From CAVSWN01 sp963770995 (GTDB taxonomy: Bacteria; Acidobacteriota; Vicinamibacteria; Vicinamibacterales; CAVVIG01): a stretch of DNA of 64,000 nt. The translations under genes were made by a program, and so were the position numbers. The notes beneath the pieces are model-generated. The model did not search any database. It was not told the origin of the DNA and was given only the letters and a program-made list of their open reading frames with translations. Shown one piece after another: positions 8,627 through 17,242 of the stretch. The stretch spans positions 1,860,001-1,924,000 of the forward strand of contig CAVYRS010000001.1 in NCBI GenBank assembly GCA_963770995.1, in the 5' to 3' direction. Within the stretch, counting starts at the first letter, position 1, and the number at the start of each line of letters is the position of its first letter.

Positions 8627-9596
8627 TCCAGTGTCCCCGCGCGTTGTCGTCGCCGATCGCGGCGACGCCGGCCGGCGGCTGGATCTCGTCCTGCGGCGGC
8701 ACCTGACCGACGTCGCCGGGGCGACGCGGACGCGCGTACAGGCGTGGATCGAAAGTGGGCACGTCACCGTGAATGGGCGGCCGATTCGCCGAGTCGCCGC
8801 CCGCGCGGCGCTTGGCGACCTCGTCGCGGTCACACTTCCACTGATCCGCCCTCGTCGAACGATGACGGCCGAAGATCTTCCGCTCGACATTCTCTACGAG
8901 GATGAGTTCCTGCTCGCGCTCGACAAGCCCGCAGGAATGGTCGTCCATCCCGCCTACAAGAACGCTGCCGGCACGGTCATGAATGCTCTGCTCTGGCGGG
9001 CTCGAGACTGGCGGGCAGGCCTGCGACCATCAATTGTCGGCCGCCTCGACAAGCTTACGACTGGCGCCGTTCTGGTTGCGAAAACGGCGGCGATGCACGC
9101 TGCACTCCAGCGCGCGCTCGCGTCACAGGATGCGGTGAAGGACTATCTGGCGATCGTCTACGGGCGCGTGAACGTGACGCGCGGACGAATCGATTTCCGG
9201 CTGTTCAAGGATCGGCACGCACGGCGGACGGTGGCTTCGAAGCATGTCGGCCGGCCCAGCGAGACACGGTTCGAACGGCTGGCACGGGTGCCGGCTCCGC
9301 GCGCGGGGCTGGCGCTCCTCCGCTGTTCGCTGAGCACCGGCCGCGCGCACCAGATTCGAGCGCATCTGCACGCACGTGGTTGGCCGCTCGTTGGCGATCC
9401 GACCTACGGCGAGCCGCGGTGGAATGCTGTCATCGATCCGGTGCTCGCCGCCACGCTGCGCGCGTTTCCGCGGCAGGCTCTTCACGCGTGGCGGGTCGCG
9501 TTCGTGCACCCTGTGACGCGGCAGCGCCTGTCGATCGAGGCACCGCTGCCTATGGATTTTCGTCGACTCCTGGATGTGGCTGGTCTGCAGTTGTAG
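8619..9596 (+). CDS. RluA family pseudouridine synthase
   Basis: A 325-residue protein with an N-terminal S4 RNA-binding domain (RVQAWIESGHVTVNGRPI) and a pseudouridine synthase domain. The catalytic loop reads GRLDKLTTG near residue 142; the Asp is kept, while the usual preceding His is Gly. A second conserved block is LLRCSLSTGRAHQIRAHLHARGWPLVGDPTYG. It likely converts specific uridines of 23S rRNA or tRNA; RluD and RluC are the closest roles. The start is the GTG at 8619, overlapping the end of paaK; a GTG at 8631 is also possible. Its pairing with catabolic genes looks incidental. Confidence 0.87.
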   Translation: MSDPVSPRVVVADRGDAGRRLDLVLRRHLTDVAGATRTRVQAWIESGHVTVNGRPIRRVAARAALGDLVAVTLPLIRPRRTMTAEDLPLDILYEDEFLLALDKPAGMVVHPAYKNAAGTVMNALLWRARDWRAGLRPSIVGRLDKLTTGAVLVAKTAAMHAALQRALASQDAVKDYLAIVYGRVNVTRGRIDFRLFKDRHARRTVASKHVGRPSETRFERLARVPAPRAGLALLRCSLSTGRAHQIRAHLHARGWPLVGDPTYGEPRWNAVIDPVLAATLRAFPRQALHAWRVAFVHPVTRQRLSIEAPLPMDFRRLLDVAGLQL

Positions 9597-9643
9597 GGGC
9601 GGACCCGTGTGTCCGCCCCGGGGCCGACACGTGGGTCGGCCCC
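9596..9643. terminator. two back-to-back 9-bp hairpins between converging genes
   Basis: GGGGCGGAC/GTCCGCCCC (9596-9604 with 9611-9619) is followed directly by GGGGCCGAC/GTCGGCCCC (9620-9628 with 9635-9643). Both have 6-base loops rich in CGTG. The first hairpin begins on the last base of the rluA-type stop codon. The flanks GTTGTAGGGG and CCCCTGCAAC also nearly pair. It probably terminates transcription from both sides, and is also repeat-like because the two units are related to each other. Confidence 0.6.
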
Positions 9644-9656
9644 TGCAACCGAATCA

Positions 9657-11664
9657 TCACTCGACGTCGGCGTCGAGTCTGGCCGGCCGCGATCCTAGCT
9701 GCGCGAACCAGCCTACGCGATCGGCGACGCAGTCGATCTCGAGCACATATCGGCCGCGTGGCAGCGCCGGGAGGCTGATCTCGAGCGAGACGATCTCGCC
9801 CGGCGCGACCTCCTGAAAGCCTTCCTTCAGCGCATTCGAGAGCACCTCGGTCTGGAGCAGCCGTCCGTTCTCCTGGAATACATGAAATCCGAGCGAGACG
9901 CCGCCGATGTCGGCCGTTCTCGGCAGCCAGACCGCGTCGCCGACGTTGGTCACGATGACGCGAAGCGGGACAGGCGAGCCTGCGAGCACCGCGCCCGTGA
10001 GGCGTGCGTCGATCTCGCACGCCAGGCCCGCCGGCGAACGGCTGTCGTTCTGCTCGACGCCCTCTTTCACGAGCATGAAGTTCCGGATGTTGCGGAGGAA
10101 GGTGCGCGCATCGCCCAGCCACTCCGCGCACGTCTCGCCGCCGCGCAGGAAGTCCTCGAAGCGCTCGAGCGACACGTGGAACGGCTGGCCGTGCAGGATC
10201 ATCATTAGCAGGTCGGCAAAGCCGCTCCCTCGACCCATTCGCCACAACTCGTGCACGTCGATGTCGTTTTCGACGACGCGATACGAGCGCATTTCGAACT
10301 GAGACTGCGCCGAGCGCGAATGCGTCGGGCCGGGCTCCGCGAACGCCGCGATGCCGCCCGGGCGCAGGATCCGTCCGAACTCCGCGATCACCTCGGCTGG
10401 ATTCGGCACGTGATGGAACGCATGGAGACAGACGATGCGATCCACACTGGCATCGGGCAGGTCGATGCGGCGGCCGTCGAAGACCAGAAACGCCGGCGCG
10501 GGCTGATCGCCGACAACCGGAACGCGCTCGGTACAGCGCGCGCGCAATACCGAGCGCCGTCGGCGAAACGTCGAGCAGGATCACGCGGCATCCGAGCTGC
10601 GTGAGAAACCGCGACGCCCACCCCGTTCCCGCGCCGAATTCGAGCACCGTCAACCCCGGCTTGAGCTGCAGCGCCTGCAAGACCGCGGTCAAGTGCGTCA
10701 GAAGCCACGGCGCCTCGTCCACGCCGCTGAAAGGCTTAGCCAGATGGTGGTCCCAGTTCGTAAGAGACGCGAAGTACTGCTCGGCGGCGGCGTTCAACTC
10801 CTCGATCGACGTCGATGCGATCAACTGCTTCACGTCCACGACGTTCTCCGGGGACGAAGGCGCCATGGCGTGCCGGCGGCGCGCCGCCCGGGACATCGGC
10901 GATTCGGCAAAGATCATCACGCCCGACACGTCGCCATGGTCGTCGAAGGTGAGATATGTCGCGGGCGAGCCGGCCGCGTCGAAAATGGTCAGCACATCCT
11001 CGATGCGGTAGGTGTGCGTCGGGATGAACGGCTGCGACCAGTTGTGTCCGCGCAATGAGTTGGTGATGCCGTTCACCCCCGGCACGCGCTCGCGCATCCA
11101 TCGCGTGGCCGTGACCACCGATGACGCGTTCGTCCGATAGGGAAACTGAAACACACCAATCCCGCCGGGCACGATGCGCTCGATGAGCGCGCGCACCAGC
11201 GCGAGCCCCTCTCGCGGCGCGAGCCGCTGCAGCACGAGGTAGCACACCACGAAATCGAAGCGCTTCTGCCCGGCGAACAGCTCGTCTGGCGCGGAGAACG
11301 TGATGTTGTCCACACCGTACGCCGCCGCTTCGGCCCGGGCGGTTTGCAGCATCGCCGGCGATCGATCGACGGCGGTTACCGTTCCGGCACGCCGCGCGGC
11401 ACGACGCGCCAGCGGAATGGCCAGGCGCCCGGCGCCGCAGCCGTACTCGAGGATCGCAGTCGGCGCAAAATCCGGCGACAGCCGCAGCTGAATCGTCCGC
11501 CACATGAAATCCACGAGCGTGTCGCCGCCGGCGAAAAACTCCCGGCGGACATCGTCGGTCAGATTGGCGCGCAGAAACTTGGGATGGGTCAGAACCGTGA
11601 AGTACGGTTCGTCCGCGTCACTCCTTCGACTCGCGCGCGACGGCGCTCGCTCGGGACGAGGCAC
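9657..11664 (-). pseudogene. tandem class I methyltransferase fusion, frameshifted
   Basis: One gene with two SAM-dependent methyltransferase domains and a C-terminal beta-sandwich. Domain 1 shows ILEYGCGAGRLAIPLARRA; domain 2 shows TVLEFGAGTGWASRFLTQLG and, after the break, DRIVCLHAFHHVPN and GRILRPGGIAAFAEPGP. The frame changes near 10531, within the second domain. Removing one C would join ALY directly to ERVPVVG and give a protein of about 668 residues. The start is probably the GTG at 11664, 6 bases after a TATACT box. The fusion could modify a lipid, glycan or antibiotic-like substrate. Either the break is a sequencing error or the second domain is lost. Confidence 0.72.
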
Positions 11665-11670
11665 GCGGGC

Positions 11671-11678
11671 AGTATAGT
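11671..11678. promoter_or_regulatory. overlapping divergent -10 boxes
   Basis: Only 23 bases separate the divergent start codons at 11664 (minus) and 11688 (plus). Minus-strand TATACT (11676-11671) lies 6 bases before the GTG start. Plus-strand TATAGT (11673-11678) lies 9 bases before the ATG. The boxes overlap by four bases, so one near-symmetric element could serve both directions, with little or no leader. Confidence 0.5.
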
Positions 11679-11687
11679 GTCTGTCGT

Positions 11688-14069
11688 ATGCAGTCGCCCG
11701 TGCGCGTGTCGCACGCCAAGCTGGCAGGAGTCGCATGTATCTCCGCGTCGATCCTGCTGGTCGAGCTCGGTATCACTCGCCTCTTCTCGGTCATCACCTG
11801 GAGCCACTTCGCGTTCCTGGCTGTGTCGCTCGCGCTCTTCGGCCTGAGCGCCAGCGCGGTGTATCTACACGTCCTGGCGAAGCAACATCCGCCCGAACGC
11901 CTCGAGCGCCAGTTCTCCACCTACGCTCTCCTGTTTGCGGTGTCGTCCACCCTCGTCGCCGTGCTGTTTCTGCGAACGCCGATCGGCACCGTGTTCCTCT
12001 CGCGCGACCTGGCACCCCTTGCCGGCGTCTATGCGCTCTCCGCGTTTCCGTTCTTCTTTGGCGGTGCGTGCCTCGCTCTGGCCGTGTCGCGGCTGCACCA
12101 CGACATCAATCGCGTCTACGGGGCCGATCTCGCCGGCGCGGCCGCGGGCTGCCTGCTCTTCATTCCGGTTCTGGAGCTCTTCGGCGGGCCCGGTCCGCTG
12201 GTCGGCGCCGCGGCGCTTGGAGGGGTTGCCGCCGCGTGCTTCGCGGGCACTCGGGCGCGCCAGGCCATCGCTGCGGGCGTCGCGCTCGCAGCCGTCGTTG
12301 CCCTCGTGCTGCACGGCCGTTGGCATTTTCTCGACGTCCGGTTCACCAAGGCGGGCGAGCGGCCGTGGATGTTCACAAAGTGGAACTCGCATTCACGCGT
12401 GGCGGTGTATCCCGAGCAGCACCACGACTGGGGTCTCTCTCCCAATTACAAGGGCCCGCATCCGTTTTCGTACTTCATGGACATCGACGCCTCCGCGTCG
12501 ACGGAAATCCTGGTGGCGCAGAAGCCCGAGGACGCGGAGTTCCTGCGCTATGAGGTGACCGCTTTTCCCTACCGGATCATGCCGCCCAACGGCGAATCGC
12601 TCGTCATCGGTCCGGGCGGCGGCCGCGACGTCTGGTCCGCGCTGGTCTTCGGCGCTCGCCGCGTCGTCGGCGTCGAAATCAACTCGATCATCGTCAACGA
12701 CGTGATGCGCGAGCGCTTCCGCGGCCGGTCGGGGCGCCTCTACGAGCGGCCCGATGTGGAAATCCATGTCGATGACGGCCGCAACTTCATCGCCCGCTCA
12801 CGCGAGCGCTACGACGTCATCCAGGCGTCGCTCGTCGACACCTGGGCGGCCACCGCGGCCGGCGCTTTCTCGCTCACCGAGAACAATCTGTACACGGTCG
12901 AAGCGTTCGTCGAATACCTGCAGCATCTCCGTCCCGGCGGGGTGCTCGCGATGTCGCGGTGGACTCACGAGGGCGTCCGCGTGCTGTCGCTGTCGCGGGC
13001 AGCTGCCGAGCGGATGGGGTGGACGGTTGCGGATCGCTTTTTCGCGGTCGAGCGGCCGGCCGTCCCGCGCGGCGAACCGGGCGTGACGACGTTCATGCTG
13101 CGCACGTCGCCGTTCACGCCGGAGGAGAACCGGCGCTTGCGCGAGGCGGCACGCGACCTCGGATTCCGGATCATCTACGCGCCGGGAGTGGACGGCCAGC
13201 CGGCGGAGGGCGATCCGCAGTACGTGACCCTGGCGACGACCGCCGACGCTGAGGCGATCTACCAGCGACACGAGACCGATATCTCGCCGGTCGTCGACGA
13301 TCGCCCCTTCTTCTTTCAAGGCGTGAAACCCTCGTCTGTGCCGAGGGCCTTCCGCGACGCCGCGATGACCGACTCGCGTGACGGCATCAGCCTGCTGGTG
13401 CGTCTCCTCTACGTGTCGATCGGCCTGGTCGTGGTCTTCATCGTGGTGCCGCTGGCTTTTCGCGGGGGCGCGCCGAGCCGCGAGCTACCGCTCGCCTGGC
13501 TGGGTTACTTCTCGTGTCTCGGCGTCGGCTTCATGCTGATCGAGATCGGCATCATGCAGCGCTTCGTGCTGTTCCTGGGCCACCCGGTGTATGCGCTGAC
13601 GGTCGTTCTGTTCACGCTTCTGATCGGCGGCGCCATTGGCAGCCGCATCAGCCGCCGCCTGGGCGACGACCCGCGCCGCACCCTGCGGGTCACGCTCCCG
13701 CTGGTCGCCGTCCTCGCGGTCGGCTACGCGTTCGCGCTGCCGCACCTGTTCAGCATGTGGCTTGGATTCGAACGGCCCCTTCGCATCGGGTTGTCGATCG
13801 CGCTGCTGCTACCGCTCGGCATCGGGCTCGGCATGCCGCTGCCCGCGGGCATCGGCATGCTCGCCCGGCGCCGGCCGGAACATCTCCCCTGGGCCTGGGC
13901 GATGAACGGCGCGACGTCTGTGCTGGGTTCCGTCGTGGCGATGCTGATCGCGCTCACGGTCGGCTTCCGCGCCGTCGTCCTGGCCGGCGCGGCGTGTTAC
14001 GTGATTGCGCTGGCGCTGGCCCTGTTGATTCGTCAGGACCATCCCGAAAACGCCCGTGTGACAGTCTAA
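11688..14069 (+). CDS. spermidine synthase-like protein fused to membrane domains
   Basis: A 793-residue protein with three parts: six or so N-terminal membrane helices (residues 1-200), a cytosolic spermidine synthase/methyltransferase-like domain (GESLVIGPGGGRDVWSALVF near residue 303, then VVGVEINS and a DGRNFI acidic motif), and another group of membrane helices (from about residue 560). This architecture is known in many bacteria as a membrane-anchored SpeE-like family of unresolved function. The aminopropyl-transfer Asp pair is not clearly conserved, so polyamine synthesis should not be assumed. It is divergent from the double methyltransferase gene with a shared promoter element. Confidence 0.82.
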   Translation: MQSPVRVSHAKLAGVACISASILLVELGITRLFSVITWSHFAFLAVSLALFGLSASAVYLHVLAKQHPPERLERQFSTYALLFAVSSTLVAVLFLRTPIGTVFLSRDLAPLAGVYALSAFPFFFGGACLALAVSRLHHDINRVYGADLAGAAAGCLLFIPVLELFGGPGPLVGAAALGGVAAACFAGTRARQAIAAGVALAAVVALVLHGRWHFLDVRFTKAGERPWMFTKWNSHSRVAVYPEQHHDWGLSPNYKGPHPFSYFMDIDASASTEILVAQKPEDAEFLRYEVTAFPYRIMPPNGESLVIGPGGGRDVWSALVFGARRVVGVEINSIIVNDVMRERFRGRSGRLYERPDVEIHVDDGRNFIARSRERYDVIQASLVDTWAATAAGAFSLTENNLYTVEAFVEYLQHLRPGGVLAMSRWTHEGVRVLSLSRAAAERMGWTVADRFFAVERPAVPRGEPGVTTFMLRTSPFTPEENRRLREAARDLGFRIIYAPGVDGQPAEGDPQYVTLATTADAEAIYQRHETDISPVVDDRPFFFQGVKPSSVPRAFRDAAMTDSRDGISLLVRLLYVSIGLVVVFIVVPLAFRGGAPSRELPLAWLGYFSCLGVGFMLIEIGIMQRFVLFLGHPVYALTVVLFTLLIGGAIGSRISRRLGDDPRRTLRVTLPLVAVLAVGYAFALPHLFSMWLGFERPLRIGLSIALLLPLGIGLGMPLPAGIGMLARRRPEHLPWAWAMNGATSVLGSVVAMLIALTVGFRAVVLAGAACYVIALALALLIRQDHPENARVTV

Positions 14070-14072
14070 AAT
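14067..14072 (+). promoter_or_regulatory. -10 box ahead of the amidase pseudogene
   Basis: TAAAAT lies 7 bases before the ATG at 14080 and overlaps the stop codon of the preceding gene. The spacing is that of a leaderless start. No -35 box is evident. Confidence 0.35.
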
Positions 14073-14079
14073 AGCCGCC

Positions 14080-15916
14080 ATGCCGGATCTCCACCAAACC
14101 AGACGTCGCTTCATGACTCACTTCGCGGGCATCGGTCTGGGCACGCACGCTCGCGCCCGGCATCCTCTGGGCGCGCATGCAGGACGCGGGCGACGAAGAC
14201 GATCACGCTCGCGATGGTCACCGACGCGCATGAAGCTGTCCGGCCTCGAGCTCACCGAAGACGAGCTCAAGGCGATGGTCGACTCCGCGAACCAGAACCT
14301 GACGCGCTACGAGGAGATGCGCGCCGATTCACATTCCCAACGACGTGTCGCCGCCGTTTCACTTCAGCGCGCTCGTGCCGGGCATCGAAGTGAACAAGAC
14401 GAAGCTGCCGTTCCGCTTGAGCGCGGCGCCGGCGCGTGAAGCGTCCGGCGCAATCTCGAGGACGTCGCGTTCTGGCCGGTGCGCCACCTCGCCGAGCTCG
14501 CTGCGCACCAAGCAGGTGACGTCGCTCGAGCTCACCGAGATGTATCTCGCGCGTCTGCACCGCTACAACGGCAAGTTGAACAACGTCGTCACGTTCCTCG
14601 ACGACGTACGGACGCGCCGAAGCGCAAACGGCCGACGCGGAGATCGCCGCCGGCAAGTACAAGGGACCGCTGCACGGCATCCCCTGGGGCGCGAAGGACA
14701 TCATCTCGGTCAAGGGCTACAAGACCACGTGGGGATCGCCGGCGTTCAAGGAACAGTCGTTCGACTACGACGCCAGCGTCGTCGAAATGCTGCGCGACGC
14801 CGGCGCGGTGCTGATTGCGAAGCTGACGACCGGCGAGCTGGCGAGCGGCGACAACTGGTTCGGCGGGCAGACGAAGAACCCGTGGAATCCGACGCAGGGA
14901 TCGAGCGGATCGTCGGCGGGTCCGTCGTCGGCGACCGCGGCCGGCTGCGTCGCGCTTCGGCATCGGCACCGAGACCAGCGGATCGATTCTGAGCCCGTCG
15001 GCGCGCTGCGGGCTCGCCGGCCTGCGGCCGACGTTCGGCCGCATCAGCCGCTACGGCGTGATGGCGCTGTCGTGGACGCAGGATCGGCTCGGCCCGATCT
15101 GCCGCTACGCGGAGGACTGCGCCATCGTCATGCAGGCGATCGCCAGGCCCGACGGCCGCGACATGAGCGTGTCCGACATCCCGTTCAACTGGAACGCGCA
15201 GCTCGACGTGAAGAAGCTGCGGGTCGGCTACATCAAGGAATCGTTCGACGAGCTGACCAACGCGAGCGGCCAAGAAGAACGCCGAGCAGACGCTCGAGAC
15301 GCTGCGATCGATCGGCGTGACGAAGTTCGTGCCGATGTCGGTGCCTGACGTGCCGGCGAACGTCAGCGGGCTCGGCGTCGAGTCGATCGTGTTCTTCGAC
15401 GAATACGCGCGGGCCGGGCAGATGAAGGAGGCGCGCGGCGGCGGCCGGCCCAACGGCCGGCTCGATTCCCGCCGTCGAGTACCTGCGCGTCGCAGCGCGT
15501 GCGGATGATGATGATGATGAAGCTCGCCGAGGCGACGGCGAACGTCGACGTCTACATCGTCGCGTCGAACAACACCGGTGGCCCTCGACAGGCTCAGGGC
15601 GAGCGGTGGCGGCGAGGGACGCGGCGCCGACGGGCGCGGTGGCCAGGGCCGTGGCGCACGGCCGTGGCGGCACCGGCGAACCGGCGCGTCCGCAGACGCC
15701 CGACGCAGCGCCACTTCGACGATGGCGAACCTCGCCTGCTACCCGGCGATCAACGTCCCGAACGGCTTCACCGATACGGGCTCGCCGACCAACGTGACGT
15801 TCTTCGCCAGACCCTTTGGCGAGATGGAGTTGCTCGCGCTCGCGAAGGCGTACCAGGACGCTGCCGGATTCCACACCAGGCGCCCGGCGGCGTTGGATTC
15901 AAAGGCGACGGCGTAA
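14080..15916 (+). pseudogene. amidase signature family protein, multiply frameshifted
   Basis: A GatA/amidase-family gene whose pieces are readable in all three plus frames. In order they are a signal-like start with SLELTEMYLARLHRYNGKLNN, LHGIPWGAKD with the catalytic Lys (about 14673-14700), the Ser-cisSer segment TQGSSGSSAG (about 14890-14925), ALSWTQDRLGPICRYAEDC, VSGLGVESIVFFDEYARAG, and a tail ANLACYPAINVPNGF ending at TAA 15914. At least six frame changes separate them. A family B repeat core sits inside at about 15585-15608, followed by a Gly/Arg-rich, low-complexity stretch. The catalytic residues survive at the DNA level, so the damage is either recent or partly sequencing error. 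Confidence 0.75.
15585..15608. repeat. REP-like repeat, family B (partial copy)
   Basis: The TCGACAGGCTCA core, flanked by CCC and GGGCGAGC, matches the loop and right arm of the family B hairpins at 23304-23332 and 53052-53081. The left arm is only partly present. It lies within the amidase pseudogene, where it replaces or extends a Gly-rich linker. Confidence 0.6.
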
Positions 15917-15935
15917 GGCAAAAACCGTACGTGGT

Positions 15936-16001
15936 GTCCGGCTTTAGCCGGACCTACCCCGGCCGGGCGTACGCTCGCTGTAGGTCCGCCTAAAGGCGGA
16001 C
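15936..16001. repeat. REP-like hairpins, family A (copies 2 and 3)
   Basis: Copy 2 (15936-15953) has the same 18-base core as the copy at 217-234 but lies in the opposite orientation, as shown by its right-hand CTAC flank. Copy 3 (15984-16001) has stem GTCCGCC/GGCGGAC with loop TAAA and a GTAG left flank. The stem change is compensated on both arms, as expected for an element kept for its structure. The pair separates the amidase pseudogene from the converging gene ending at 16026. Confidence 0.75.
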
Positions 16002-16025
16002 TCCACGTACACCTCTGTCAGCTGG

Positions 16026-16553
16026 CTATGGAATGTAAGTGAACTTCGTCTGGCCGGTGATGGAGGCCGCCCATCCCAGCAGCGAGCCGCCCGACGGCCG
16101 CGCGCGCGCGCTCACACGCACGTAGTAGTCGCGCGAGGCATCGAGCTTCTTCGTATCGCACAGCTCGAGCCGCTTCCACGCCGTCAGCCACTCACGTGCC
16201 ACGGACTCGTCGTCGGTGACCATCGCGTCTTCGACGCGTCCGTCCACGGTCCGCGTCAACCGGTGCTGGCGCGTCAAGTTGTCGTACTGATCGCTGGTGC
16301 TGACAACGGCGGTCGCCACGGTGCGGTCAACCCACGCCACCACGCGAAGCGCCACGTCGAAGCTGAACGTCGTCTTGAGGCCGCTCGAAATCGACTGCCG
16401 GATGGCGTCGTCGTACGCGTTGGTGAGCTCGAAGGAGACGACCACCTTTTTTTCGCGCAGGATTGGTGTGATGCGGATGCTGTCCTGCGCATGCACCACG
16501 ACCATCGTGCCCAGAAGCAAAGCCGCGCAACAACCGAGGGCTCGTCTACTCAT
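16026..16553 (-). CDS. DUF4390-like exported protein
   Basis: A 175-residue protein with a signal peptide (RRALGCCAALLLGTMVVVHA). The mature part follows the DUF4390 pattern: SIRITPILREKKVVVSFEL, a helix with IRQSISSGLKTTFSFDVAL, then VAWVDRTVATAVVS and later LCDTKKLDASRDYYVRVSARAR. Members of this family lie near two-component genes in other bacteria but have no established function. The ATG at 16553 has GGTGGAG 6-7 bases upstream. A TAGAAT box about 50 bases before the start suggests its own leadered promoter. Confidence 0.72.
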   Translation of the reverse strand: MSRRALGCCAALLLGTMVVVHAQDSIRITPILREKKVVVSFELTNAYDDAIRQSISSGLKTTFSFDVALRVVAWVDRTVATAVVSTSDQYDNLTRQHRLTRTVDGRVEDAMVTDDESVAREWLTAWKRLELCDTKKLDASRDYYVRVSARARPSGGSLLGWAASITGQTKFTYIP

Positions 16554-16598
16554 CGAAAGCTCCACCGCCGTTTATCCGACCGCACGCTTGGTCCGGCC

Positions 16599-16604
16599 GG
16601 ATTC
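16599..16604 (-). promoter_or_regulatory. -10 box of the DUF4390-like gene
   Basis: Minus-strand TAGAAT sits in the 94-base gap upstream of the gene starting at 16553, giving a leader of roughly 40 bases with a normal ribosome binding site. It contrasts with the leaderless-type spacing seen elsewhere in this window. Confidence 0.35.
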
Positions 16605-16647
16605 TAGCTCATCTTTCGAGCGTCCAGCCCATCAGGACCCGCAAGGG

Positions 16648-17238
16648 TCAGTAGCGTAACACAAGTGCCATGCTCGCGCGCCAAAAGGTTAGTCGCCCTG
16701 GCGCGCCTTCCCTCGTCGTGCCCGGCTCGTCGGTCGATGTCTTCAGCGTGTCGAACCTTCGCACATCCCAGGCCAACCCCACGCGATTCGTTAAAAACCC
16801 GACCGCCCCACCGCCGATGTCGTAGGTCGTCAAGGTCTTAGTCAGGAAAAAGACGCCGAAAATGTCGTCGATGGACAGGTGCATCACGCCCATCCCCGCG
16901 ACGAAATAGGGGCGCAGTGTGTATTCCGTTAACCGTTTTGGCAGCGTGAGGACAATATTGCCAGTGGCCGTCGTCACGCCGCTGTTAATCACCAACCGCA
17001 GCTCGTCCTCGAAAAACCGGGGACCCCACCCGACGTCGCCTTCGACCCCGACGATGTCGCCCAAGACCGCCGCGCTCACGCCGAGCACGCCGTGCCGCTT
17101 GCTGGCCGCGTCCCCCAAAAAGAAAGTCGTCGAACCCTTGAAGGTCACGGCGACGAACGGCCGAATCTGCTTTTCCGCCGCCGCCGCAGGTCCTGAGAGC
17201 AGCAGCAGCCCGATGGCGAGCGGGCCTACTCGCCGCAT
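16648..17238 (-). CDS. outer-membrane beta-barrel protein
   Basis: A 196-residue protein with a signal peptide (MRRVGPLAIGLLLLSGPAAAA). The mature sequence is a run of alternating hydrophobic and polar strands, such as RPFVAVTFKGSTTFFLG, VVGVEGDVGWGPRFF and RPYFVAGMGVMHLSI, ending in an aromatic residue (LVLRY) as outer-membrane proteins do. This matches the OmpW/OmpA-like small barrel class (porin-like or OMP_b-brl). It starts 4 bases after the stop of the upstream beta-lactamase-fold gene, so the two are one unit. No specific ligand can be inferred. Confidence 0.75.
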   Translation of the reverse strand: MRRVGPLAIGLLLLSGPAAAAEKQIRPFVAVTFKGSTTFFLGDAASKRHGVLGVSAAVLGDIVGVEGDVGWGPRFFEDELRLVINSGVTTATGNIVLTLPKRLTEYTLRPYFVAGMGVMHLSIDDIFGVFFLTKTLTTYDIGGGAVGFLTNRVGLAWDVRRFDTLKTSTDEPGTTREGAPGRLTFWRASMALVLRY

Positions 17239-17242
17239 CGCC

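Noticed and set aside
11688..14069. A true spermidine synthase
   Set aside because: The fold is right but it is embedded between membrane helices and the key acidic residues for putrescine binding are not clear, so only 'spermidine synthase-like' is supported.
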